From positions 130,043 through 194,042 of the forward strand of contig RPFO01000089.1 in assembly GCA_009746045.1 (NCBI GenBank): 64,000 nucleotides of DNA, written 5' to 3'. The notes beneath the pieces were generated by a model, which worked only from the letters and a program-made list of their open reading frames with translations, ran no database searches and was not told where the DNA came from. Within the stretch, counting starts at the first letter, position 1, and the number at the start of each line of letters is the position of its first letter. This document shows, piece by piece, positions 1-11,651 of this stretch. Both the position numbers and the translations under genes were made by a program. This DNA is from Mesostigma viride (lineage: Eukaryota > Streptophyta > Mesostigmatophyceae > Mesostigmatales > Mesostigmataceae).

Positions 1-3000
1 TCAACGCATGCATCATGATCACACGTCATCCAACGCATGGCATCATGATCACACGTCATCCAACGCATGGCATCATGATCACACGTCATCCAACGCATGG
101 CATCATGATCACACGTCATCCAACGCATGGCATCATGATCACACGTCATCCAACGCATGGCATCATGATCACACGTCATCCAACGCATGGCATCATGATC
201 ACACGTCATCCAACGCATGGCATCATGATCACACGTCATCCAACGCATGGCATCATGATCACACGTCATCCAACGCATGGCATCATGATCACACGTCATC
301 CAACGCATGGCATCATGATCACACGTCATCCAACGCATGGCATCATGATCACACGTCATCCAACGCATGGCATCATGATCACACGTCATCCAACGCATGG
401 CATCATGATCACACGTCATCCAACGCATGGCATCATGATCACACGTCATCCAACGCATGGCATCATGATCACACGTCATCCAACGCATGGCATCATGATC
501 ACACGTCATCCAACGCATGGCATCATGATCACACGTCATCCAACGCATGGCATCATGATCACACGTCATCCAACGCATGGCATCATGATCACACGTCATC
601 CAACGCATGGCATCATGATCACACGTCATCCAACGCATGGCATCATGATCACACGTCATCCAACGCATGGCATCATGATCACACGTCATCCAACGCATGG
701 CATCATGATCACACGTCATCCAACGCATGGCATCATGATCACACGTCATCCAACGCATGGCATCATGATCACACGTCATCCAACGCATGGCATCATGATC
801 ACACGTCCATGGCATCATGATCACACGTCATCCAACGCATGGCATCATGATCACACGTCATCCAACGCATGGCATCATGATCACACGTCATCCAACGCAT
901 GGCATCATGATCACACGTCATCCAACGCATGGCATCATGATCACACGTCATCCAACGCATGGCATCATGATCACACGTCATCCAACGCATGGCATCATGA
1001 TCACACGTCATCCAACGCATGGCATCATGATCACACGTCATCCAACGCATGGCATCATGATCACACGTCATCCAACGCATGGCATCATGATCACACGTCA
1101 TCCAACGCATGGCATCATGATCACACGTCATCCAACGCATGGCATCATGATCACACGTCATCCAACGCATGGCATCATGATCACACGTCATCCAACGCAT
1201 GGCATCATGATCACACGTCATCCAACGCATGGCATCATGATCACACGTCATCCAACGCATGGCATCATGATCACACGTCATCCAACGCATGGCATCATGA
1301 TCACACGTCATCCAACGCATGGCATCATGATCACACGTCATCCAACGCATGGCATCATGATCACACGTCATCCAACGCATGGCATCATGATCACACGTCA
1401 TCCAACGCATGGCATCATGATCACACGTCATCCAACGCATGGCATCATGATCACACGTCATCCAACGCATGGCATCATGATCACACGTCATCCAACGCAT
1501 GGCATCATGATCACACGTCATCCAACGCATGGCATCATGATCACACGTCATCCAACGCATGGCATCATGATCACACGTCATCCAACGCATGGCATCATGA
1601 TCACACGTCATCCAACGCATGGCATCATGATCACACGTCATCCAACGCATGGCATCATGATCACACGTCATCCAACGCATGGCATCATGATCACACGTCA
1701 TCCAACGCATGGCATCATGATCACACGTCATCCAACGCATGGCATCATGATCACACGTCATCCAACGCATGGCATCATGATCACACGTCATCCAACGCAT
1801 GGCATCATGATCACACCATCGCATCATGATCACACGTCATCCAACGCATGGCATCATGATCACACGTCATCCAACGCATGGCATCATGATCACACGTCAT
1901 CCAACGCATGGCATCATGATCACACGTCATCCAACGCATGGCATCATGATCACACGTCATCCAACGCATGGCATCATGATCACACGTCATCCAACGCATG
2001 GCATCATGATCACACGTCATCCAACGCATGGCATCATGATCACACGTCATCCAACGCATGGCATCATGATCACACGTCATCCAACGCATGGCATCATGAT
2101 CACACGTCATCCAACGCATGGCATCATGATCACACGTCATCCAACGCATGGCATCATGATCACACGTCATCCAACGCATGGCATCATGATCACACGTCAT
2201 CCAACGCATGGCATCATGATCACACGTCATCCAACGCATGGCATCATGATCACACGTCATCCAACGCATGGCATCATGATCACACGTCATCCAACGCATG
2301 GCATCATGATCACACGTCATCCAACGCATGGCATCATGATCACACGTCATCCAACGCATGGCATCATGATCACACGTCATCCAACGCATGGCATCATGAT
2401 CACACGTCATCCAACGCATGGCATCATGATCACACGTCATCCAACGCATGGCATCATGATCACACGTCATCCAACGCATGGCATCATGATCACACGTCAT
2501 CCAACGCATGGCATCATGATCACACGTCATCCAACGCATGGCATCATGATCACACGTCATCCAACGCATGGCATCATGATCACACGTCATCCAACGCATG
2601 GCATCATGATCACACGTCATCCAACGCATGGCATCATGATCACACGTCATCCAACGCATGGCATCATGATCACACGTCATCCAACGCATGGCATCATGAT
2701 CACACGTCATCCAACGCATGGCATCATGATCACACGTCATCCAACGCATGGCATCATGATCACACGTCATCCAACGCATGGCATCATGATCACACGTCAT
2801 CCAACGCATGGCATCATGATCACACGTCATCCAACGCATGGCATCATGATCACACGTCATCCAACGCATGGCATCATGATCACACGTCATCCAACGCATG
2901 GCATCATGATCACACGTCATCCAACGCATGGCATCATGATCACACGTCATCCAACGCATGGCATCATGATCACACGTCATCCAACGCATGGCATCATGAT

Positions 3001-6000
3001 CACACGTCATCCAACGCATGGCATCATGATCACACGTCATCCAACGCATGGCATCATGATCACACGTCATCCAACGCATGGCATCATGATCACACGTCAT
3101 CCAACGCATGGCATCATGATCACACGTCATCCAACGCATGGCATCATGATCACACGTCATCCAACGCATGGCATCATGATCACACGTCATCCAACGCATG
3201 GCATCATGATCACACGTCATCCAACGCATGGCATCATGATCACACGTCATCCAACGCATGGCATCATGATCACACGTCATCCAACGCATGGCATCATGAT
3301 CACACGTCATCCAACGCATGGCATCATGATCACACGTCATCCAACGCATGGCATCATGATCACACGTCATCCAACGCATGGCATCATGATCACACGTCAT
3401 CCAACGCATGGCATCATGATCACACGTCATCCAACGCATGGCATCATGATCACACGTCATCCAACGCATGGCATCATGATCACACGTCATCCAACGCATG
3501 GCATCATGATCACACGTCATCCAACGCATGGCATCATGATCACACGTCATCCAACGCATGGCATCATGATCACACGTCATCCAACGCATGGCATCATGAT
3601 CACACGTCATCCAACGCATGGCATCATGATCACACGTCATCCAACGCATGGCATCATGATCACACGTCATCCAACGCATGGCATCATGATCACACGTCAT
3701 CCAACGCATGGCATCATGATCACACGTCATCCAACGCATGGCATCATGATCACACGTCATCCAACGCATGGCATCATGATCACACGTCATCCAACGCATG
3801 GCATCATGATCACACGTCATCCAACGCATGGCATCATGATCACACGTCATCCAACGCATGGCATCATGATCACACGTCATCCAACGCATGGCATCATGAT
3901 CACACGTCATCCAACGCATGGCATCATGATCACACGTCATCCAACGCATGGCATCATGATCACACGTCATCCAACGCATGGCATCATGATCACACGTCAT
4001 CCATCATGATCACACGTCATCCAACGCATGGCATCATGATCACACGTCATCCAACGCATGGCATCATGATCACACGTCATCCAACGCATGGCATCATGAT
4101 CACACGTCATCCAACGCATGGCATCATGATCACACGTCATCCAACGCATGGCATCATGATCACACGTCATCCAACGCATGGCATCATGATCACACGTCAT
4201 CCAACGCATGGCATCATGATCACACGTCATCCAACGCATGGCATCATGATCACACGTCATCCAACGCATGGCATCATGATCACACGTCATCCAACGCATG
4301 GCATCATGATCACACGTCATCCAACGCATGGCATCATGATCACACGTCATCCAACGCATGGCATCATGATCACACGTCATCCAACGCATGGCATCATGAT
4401 CACACGTCATCCAACGCATGGCATCATGATCACACGTCATCCAACGCATGGCATCATGATCACACGTCATCCAACGCATGGCATCATGATCACACGTCAT
4501 CCAACGCATGGCATCATGATCACACGTCATCCAACGCATGGCATCATGATCACACGTCATCCAACGCATGGCATCATGATCACACGTCATCCAACGCATG
4601 GCATCATGATCACACGTCATCCAACGCATGGCATCATGATCACACGTCATCCAACGCATGGCATCATGATCACACGTCATCCAACGCATGGCATCATGAT
4701 CACACGTCATCCAACGCATGGCATCATGATCACACGTCATCCAACGCATGGCATCATGATCACACGTCATCCAACGCATGGCATCATGATCACACGTCAT
4801 CCAACGCATGGCATCATGATCACACGTCATCCAACGCATGGCATCATGATCACACGTCATCCAACGCATGGCATCATGATCACACGTCATCCAACGCATG
4901 GCATCATGATCACACGTCATCCAACGCATGGCATCATGATCACACGTCATCCAACGCATGGCATCATGATCACACGTCATCCAACGCATGGCATCATGAT
5001 CACACGTCATCCAACGCATGGCATCATGATCACACGTCATCCAACGCATGGCATCATGATCACACGTCATCCAACGCATGGCATCATGATCACACGTCAT
5101 CCAACGCATGGCATCATGATCACACGTCATCCAACGCATGGCATCATGATCACACGTCATCCAACGCATGGCATCATGATCACACGTCATCCAACGCATG
5201 GCATCATGATCACACGTCATCCATCATGATCACACGTCATCCAACGCATGGCATCATGATCACACGTCATCCAACGCATGGCATCATGATCACACGTCAT
5301 CCAACGCATGGCATCATGATCACACGTCATCCAACGCATGGCATCATGATCACACGTCATCCAACGCATGGCATCATGATCACACGTCATCCAACGCATG
5401 GCATCATGATCACACGTCATCCAACGCATGGCATCATGATCACACGTCATCCAACGCATGGCATCATGATCACACGTCATCCAACGCATGGCATCATGAT
5501 CACACGTCATCCAACGCATGGCATCATGATCACACGTCATCCAACGCATGGCATCATGATCACACGTCATCCAACGCATGGCATCATGATCACACGTCAT
5601 CCAACGCATGGCATCATGATCACACGTCATCCAACGCATGGCATCATGATCACACGTCATCCAACGCATGGCATCATGATCACACGTCATCCAACGCATG
5701 GCATCATGATCACACGTCATCCAACGCATGGCATCATGATCACACGTCATCCAACGCATGGCATCATGATCACACGTCATCCAACGCATGGCATCATGAT
5801 CACACGTCATCCATCATGATCACACGTCATCCAACGCATGGCATCATGATCACACGTCATCCAACGCATGGCATCATGATCACACGTCATCCAACGCATG
5901 GCATCATGATCACACGTCATCCAACGCATGGCATCATGATCACACGTCATCCAACGCATGGCATCATGATCACACGTCATCCAACGCATGGCATCATGAT

Positions 6001-8108
6001 CACACGTCATCCAACGCATGGCATCATGATCACACGTCATCCAACGCATGGCATCATGATCACACGTCATCCAACGCATGGCATCATGATCACACGTCAT
6101 CCAACGCATGGCATCATGATCACACGTCATCCAACGCATGGCATCATGATCACACGTCATCCAACGCATGGCATCATGATCACACGTCATCCAACGCATG
6201 GCATCATGATCACACGTCATCCAACGCATGGCATCATGATCACACGTCATCCAACGCATGGCATCATGATCACACGTCATCCAACGCATGGCATCATGAT
6301 CACACGTCATCCAACGCATGGCATCATGATCACACGTCATCCATCATGATCACACGTCATCCAACGCATGGCATCATGATCACACGTCATCCAACGCATG
6401 GCATCATGATCACACGTCATCCAACGCATGGCATCATGATCACACGTCATCCAACGCATGGCATCATGATCACACGTCATCCAACGCATGGCATCATGAT
6501 CACACGTCATCCAACGCATGGCATCATGATCACACGTCATCCAACGCATGGCATCATGATCACACGTCATCCAACGCATGGCATCATGATCACACGTCAT
6601 CCATCATGATCACACGTCATCCAACGCATGGCATCATGATCACACGTCATCCAACGCATGGCATCATGATCACACGTCATCCAACGCATGGCATCATGAT
6701 CACACGTCATCCAACGCATGGCATCATGATCACACGTCATCCAACGCATGGCATCATGATCACACGTCATCCAACGCATGGCATCATGATCACACGTCAT
6801 CCAACGCATGGCATCATGATCACACGTCATCCAACGCATGGCATCATGATCACACGTCATCCAACGCATGGCATCATGATCACACGTCATCCAACGCATG
6901 GCATCATGATCACACGTCATCCAACGCATGGCATCATGATCACACGTCATCCAACGCATGGCATCATGATCACACGTCATCCAACGCATGGCATCATGAT
7001 CACACGTCATCCAACGCATGGCATCATGATCACACGTCATCCAACGCATGGCATCATGATCACACGTCATCCAACGCATGGCATCATGATCACACGTCAT
7101 CCAACGCATGGCATCATGATCACACGTCATCCAACGCATGGCATCATGATCACACGTCATCCAACGCATGGCATCATGATCACACGTCATCCAACGCATG
7201 GCATCATGATCACACGTCATCCAACGCATGGCATCATGATCACACGTCATCCAACGCATGGCATCATGATCACACGTCATCCAACGCATGGCATCATGAT
7301 CACACGTCATCCAACGCATGGCATCATGATCACACGTCATCCAACGCATGGCATCATGATCACACGTCATCCAACGCATGGCATCATGATCACACGTCAT
7401 CCAACGCATGGCATCATGATCACACGTCATCCAACGCATGGCATCATGATCACACGTCATCCAACGCATGGCATCATGATCACACGTCATCCAACGCATG
7501 GCATCATGATCACACGTCATCCAACGCATGGCATCATGATCACACGTCATCCAACGCATGGCATCATGATCACACGTCATCCAACGCATGGCATCATGAT
7601 CACACGTCATCCAACGCATGGCATCATGATCACACGTCATCCAACGCATGGCATCATGATCACACGCCATCCAACGCATGGCATCATGATCACACGTCAT
7701 CCAACGCATGGCATCATGATCACACGTCATCCAACGCATGGCATCATGATCACACGTCATCCAACGCATGGCATCATCCAACGCATGGCATCATGATCAC
7801 ACGTCATCCAACGCATGGCATCATGATCACACGTCATCCAACGCATGGCATCATGATCACACGTCATCCAACGCATGGCATCATGATCACACGTCATCCA
7901 ACGCATGGCATCATGATCACACGTCATCCAGCGCATGGCATCATGATCACACGTCATCCAGCGCATGGCATCATGATCACACGTCATCCAACGCATGGCA
8001 TCATGATCACACGTCATCCAACGCTTGGCGTCATGATCACACGTCATCCAACGCATGGCATCATGATCACACGTCATCCAACGCATGGCGTCATGATCAC
8101 TATACAGC
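1..8108. repeat. 30-bp tandem satellite array
   Basis: About 270 head-to-tail copies of a 30-bp unit whose core reads catcatgatcacacgtcatc, followed by caacgcatgg. The array continues off the left edge. From 1 to about 7660 I see no base substitutions, only shortened units: an 8-bp loss near 808, a shortened unit near 1815, five identical 20-bp units (about 4001, 5221, 5811, 6341, 6601) and a 13-bp loss near 7776. Substitutions appear only in the last 450 bp. Because 30 is divisible by three and the unit lacks stops in several frames, long open frames run on both strands. These are a consequence of periodicity, not genes. Likely centromeric, pericentromeric or subtelomeric satellite; the location is inference. 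Confidence 0.97.
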
Positions 8109-8650
8109 GGGGTGAGCTTTGGTCATCCTCCAAACTTACCGCGGAACGAACCAGAGTTTTGAACTCTTCGTGGGTCCCGCCTATCCACACCATCACAGTT
8201 GTGGGAGGCGCCCGCTAGCTTTGGATCAGCGGGCGTGCCACACCAGTAAGCCACACGAAGCCAAGCACACATGGGTGCACACATGGATGCATGCGCCTTC
8301 ATTTTTCTAATACCAATCCCCGCATGTGCTTACTAAGCACTTGCACGCATGCGTGGGTCACCAGCTGATTCAAGCCTTGGCACCATGGCCACCTTGCGCG
8401 GGGGATCATCCATAGCTACAGATCTCAACCATCCCCTCCCCCCCTTTCCACCTCGATTTGCCTCCCCCTTCCTTCCCCCCTCCTTCCCCCCCCTTCCCAC
8501 ATCTCCATGCACCTCTCTCCCCCCATTCCACCCTGTTCTCTTACCTCCTTCCCTCCCCCCCCATCTCTATTTACCCCCTTTTCTCCACAACTACCCACCC
8601 ACCCACCCACAACCAATGTCCCCACCTTTCCCCTCTTTCCCCTTTCGCAG
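8109..8650 (+). other. Satellite flank and polypyrimidine tract ending in a 3' splice site
   Basis: No gene is recognised from 8109 to 8420. From about 8425 to 8648 the plus strand is almost pure C and T, ending in cccctttcgcag at 8650. This is the look of an unusually long polypyrimidine tract and 3' splice site in front of the open exon that follows. The upstream exon and branch point are not identified. It could instead be a simple CT-rich repeat. Confidence 0.4.
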
Positions 8651-9289
8651 CTGCATGAGGAGCTGCAGCATGGCCTTCACGAGATCTCCGCCATCCGTAA
8701 CGAGATCCGGTCAGGGGTGGCCGTCTTCCGCCACGACCCCTCCCTGGGGACAGCCGCCCACGCGCATGCTTACGCGCCTCGGCCGCCACCCGTCACCGAC
8801 AGCGCCACACATCAGGCTGCCATGACCAACCCGGCCGGATCAGGATCGGGAGCGCTCCCATTCACCCCTGGAGGCAGTGACGCCATGGCAGCAAGCCCTT
8901 CTGGCTCCACAGGGAGTGCTACCACTCTCCCAGGGCAGGGGGCCACGTGGCCAGGTACTAGGCTTGGCGAGGGGGACCCCTTATTTAGTCCTAGTAGCAC
9001 TCTTCCGGGCCATGGTAGCGACAGAGGTTCTCCTCCTCCCTTGAGCAGGGGTGGATGGGAGCGCATCGACACTGGCTTGCCACCTGTCGCCTCGGCCGCG
9101 GTGGACAATGCACGCATGGTCCAGGGCACAGCATCGGGCCAGGTGTCGCCACCTGGAGGCGCGGCCGTGTTGTACGGCTCCAGTGAGGGCCCTGGGGGCC
9201 ATATTGATGAGAGTGGTGCCTGGGAGCCCCTGCCGGTGTCAGCCGTCGTTGCGGGCTTGCTACCTGTCAGGAGAGGTGAGGCGCGCTGA
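8651..9289 (+). CDS. Candidate terminal exon of an unrecognised Pro/Ser/Gly-rich protein
   Basis: An open frame continues from the splice-acceptor AG at 8649-8650 to a TGA at 9287-9289, about 212 codons in phase 0. The first 20 or so residues (LHEELQHGLHEISAIRNEIR) look helical and amphipathic. The rest is a low-complexity stretch rich in Gly, Ser, Pro and Ala without cysteine or histidine motifs. I do not recognise a family. Support for coding is the abrupt change from polypyrimidine to GC-rich open sequence exactly at the AG. Against it, the composition is repetitive, no upstream exon can be joined, and an internal AG|GTGAGG near 9275 could be a further 5' splice site. Confidence 0.35.
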   Translation: MHEELQHGLHEISAIRNEIRSGVAVFRHDPSLGTAAHAHAYAPRPPPVTDSATHQAAMTNPAGSGSGALPFTPGGSDAMAASPSGSTGSATTLPGQGATWPGTRLGEGDPLFSPSSTLPGHGSDRGSPPPLSRGGWERIDTGLPPVASAAVDNARMVQGTASGQVSPPGGAAVLYGSSEGPGGHIDESGAWEPLPVSAVVAGLLPVRRGEAR

Positions 9290-9751
9290 GTATCACTGAA
9301 ACGTATCAATGAATCAATGAAACGTATCAATGTATCACTGAAACGACCACGGGATTCATCGATGAGACAACACGCGCTTGCTTGAAATCTGGAAATTCGG
9401 GCTACGGTAGCTCATGCCTGCTGTTATCTTGTCCACGTTTGTTGAGTTTCTGTGCTATCTGTATAGCATTGGTATGGCTCTGTTGCTCTATCTGGGTATA
9501 GGAGATTATGCTGAGGCTCCAGCACGCCATGCGTCGCGTATCTTTTGTCCCACGTGTCCCATTTGATAGAACCAACGAGATGATGCTTGCGAGCTGTGTC
9601 CCCAGTCGGGCATGTCCCTCACCGCCTATGTGCAGCTGACTCCCAGGTCCTTGTGCTAGGCCCTTGGGCTCTGTAGTTGTAAGGAGGTGTTGTGTTGGTG
9701 CATCAGCATGCATGCGGTGCTGATTTTGTGTGGTGGGGAACCCTTCATGCA
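9290..9751. other. Non-coding stretch with short direct repeats
   Basis: From 9296 to 9345 the phrase gaaacgtatcaatg recurs three times with small variations. The remainder to 9751 holds no feature I can support. A 103-codon minus-strand frame at 9402-9713 has no recognisable motif. Confidence 0.4.
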
Positions 9752-10712
9752 GTGTGGGCGGTGCAGGCAGTGCAGTGCAGGCAGCGCAGGCAGCACAGGC
9801 AGCGCAGGCAGCGCAGGCAGCGCAGTCAGGCAGCGCAGTCAGGCAGCGCAGTCAGGCAGCGCAGGCAGCGCAGGCAGCGCAGGCAGCGCAGGCAGCGCAG
9901 GCAGCGCAGGCAGCGCAGGCAGCGCAGGCAGTGCAGGCAGTGCAGGTAGTGCATGCGGTGGAGGCAGCGCAGGCAGTGCAGGCAGCGCAGGCAGCGCAGG
10001 CAGTGCAGGCAGCGCAGGCAGCGCAGTCAGGCAGCGCAGGCAGCGCAGGCAGCGCAGTCAGGCAGCGCAGGCAGCGCAGGCAGCGCAGGCAGCGCAGGCA
10101 GCGCAGGCAGCGCAGGCAGCGCAGTCAGGCAGCGCAGGCAGCGCAGGCAGTGCAGGCAGTGCAGGTAGTGCATGCGGTGGAGGCAGCGCAGGCAGTGCAG
10201 GCAGCGCAGGCAGCGCAGGCAGCGCAGTCAGGCAGCGCAGTCAGGCAGCGCAGTCAGGCAGCGCAGGCAGCGCAGGCAGCGCAGGCAGCGCAGGCAGCGC
10301 AGGCAGCGCAGGCAGCGCAGGCAGCGCAGGCAGCGCAGGCAGCGCAGGCAGCGCAGGCAGCGCAGGCAGCGCAGGCAGCGCAGGCAGTGCAGGCAGTGCA
10401 GGTAGTGCATGCGGTGGAGGCAGCGCAGGCAGTGCAGGCAGCGCAGGCAGTGCAGGCAGTGCAGGCAGCGCAGGCAGTGCAGGCAGTGCAGGCAGTGCAG
10501 GCAGTGCAGGCAGTGCAGGCAGTGCAGGCAGTGCAGGCAGTGCAGGCAGTGCAGGCAGTGCAGGCAGTGCAGGCAGTGCAGGCAGTGCAGGCAGTGCAGG
10601 CAGTGCAGGCAGTGCAGGCAGTGCAGGCAGTGCAGGCAGTGCAGGTAGTGCATGCGGTGGAGGCAGCGCAGGCAGCGCAGGCAGCGCAGGCAGTGCAGGC
10701 AGTGCAGGCAGT
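9752..10712. repeat. 9-bp GCAGGCAGY minisatellite with higher-order structure
   Basis: Tandem 9-bp units gcaggcagc or gcaggcagt, with occasional gcagtcagg variants. A distinctive block, gcaggtagtgcatgcggtgg, recurs four times, at about 9942, 10161, 10398 and 10641, spaced 219, 237 and 243 bp, so the array is built from larger duplicated modules. All spacings are multiples of three, and Gly-Ser-Ala or Gln-Ala-Ala frames stay open for hundreds of codons. I treat these as repeat artefacts because no start, splice site or non-repeat domain supports a gene. Confidence 0.93.
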
Positions 10713-10719
10713 TGGGTAG

Positions 10720-10877
10720 CGGAGGGAGGGAGGGAGGGAGGGAGGGAGGGAGGGAGGGAGGGAGGGAGGGAGGGAGGGAGGGAGGGAGGAGGGAGGGAGG
10801 GAGGGAGGGAGGGAGGGAGGGAGGGAGGGAGGGAGGGAGGGAGGGAGGGAGGGAGGGAGGGAGGGAGGGAGGGAGGA
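10720..10877 (+). repeat. (GGGA)n purine tract
   Basis: About 39 tandem GGGA units with a single slip near 10788. The strand is pure purine with G-triplets every four bases, a mirror repeat able in principle to form G-quadruplex or triplex DNA. It directly abuts the GCAGGCAGY minisatellite. Confidence 0.95.
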
Positions 10878-11415
10878 GTGTGCCAATGTCTATGTGTGCC
10901 TTGGAATATTTGCAGGCATGGAGATTCGCTATATCGGACTCGAGTACAAATCTCTGTTATGTGTGTAGAAGCACGACTGTGATATGTTTGGCATTTGGTT
11001 GGAGGTGCGCAACCTATTAACTAATGAAGATGTTTCTGGCTGCGAATTTCTCTGGTACACACTCTTGCGCAGGCAAGGATGTTACGGCAACCGACATCTT
11101 CGCCGACGCACTCGAAGAGCGCGAGATTGCCCGGAAGTCACTGACATTGGTCCAACAGCACGCGAGGTCAAGGGGGCCGGACGCATGAAGAGGCCACCCA
11201 TTGTATGATCAGTTCATTAGGTGGCCATGGCCATTTCCCCCGATTTGCTTTGATCAGCTTTTATGGGTAGCTCGATGCCCACAAATTTGACTTGTTGCGC
11301 CCTTGAGGAGACGTGCGGAGAAAAGAAGAAGGCTTTTTCCTGTGAATGCAACGCAGTCCTGTCGAGGAGCTGCGGAGCATTACCCACAGCATTAATGCTA
11401 GTGTTCATATATTAA
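10878..11415. other. No recognisable gene
   Basis: A stretch of ordinary-looking sequence between the GGGA tract and the TTAA-element end at 11416. Short open frames at 10984-11208 and, on the minus strand, 11217-11408 carry no motif I recognise. Confidence 0.4.
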
Positions 11416-11651
11416 TTAAGGGGGACGGGACATCCCGAATTTTTTGGCGCCAAAAAATTCGCGGGACCGTCCGAGGTACCGTCCATACCGTGAAAAGTGG
11501 GTGCACGGTGCGCGCACCCCGTACAGAAGTGGCCATGGCAACTGAGTTTAGCCAAAACTACCATTTTAGTGCGACCGAAATGCAGAAATTTTACTCAACG
11601 ATGAGTTTATGATGTGGATTTGTCGCGGACATTAGCTTGTTTATAATATCG
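11416..11651 (+). mobile_element. Left end of a TTAA-target (Kolobok-like) transposon, interrupted
   Basis: TTAA at 11416-11419 is followed by gggggacgggacatcccg and then a perfect 24-bp palindrome centred on GGCGCC (11437-11460). The same terminus, with the same palindrome and a following gtggccatggc block, is found at 40594 (inverted), 53189 and 62521. The copy continues to about 11651, where a 2.9-kb tandem insertion breaks it. The next homologous part resumes at 14565. No transposase remains in this copy. Confidence 0.75.

Noticed and set aside
1-8108. CRISPR array
   Set aside because: Units are contiguous with no variable spacers, and the context is eukaryotic.
8-8115. Long open frames on both strands of the satellite (up to 1470 codons)
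   Set aside because: A 30-bp period without stops keeps several frames open on both strands; there is no start context, unique sequence or domain.
9402-9713. 103-codon minus-strand protein
   Set aside because: No motif, no splice context, and composition like the surrounding non-coding DNA.
9687-10982. 431-codon Gly-Ser-Ala/Gly-Arg-Glu frame and its Gln-Ala and Leu-His-Cys shadows
   Set aside because: Pure consequence of the 9-bp and 4-bp repeats; all three frames are open on one or both strands.
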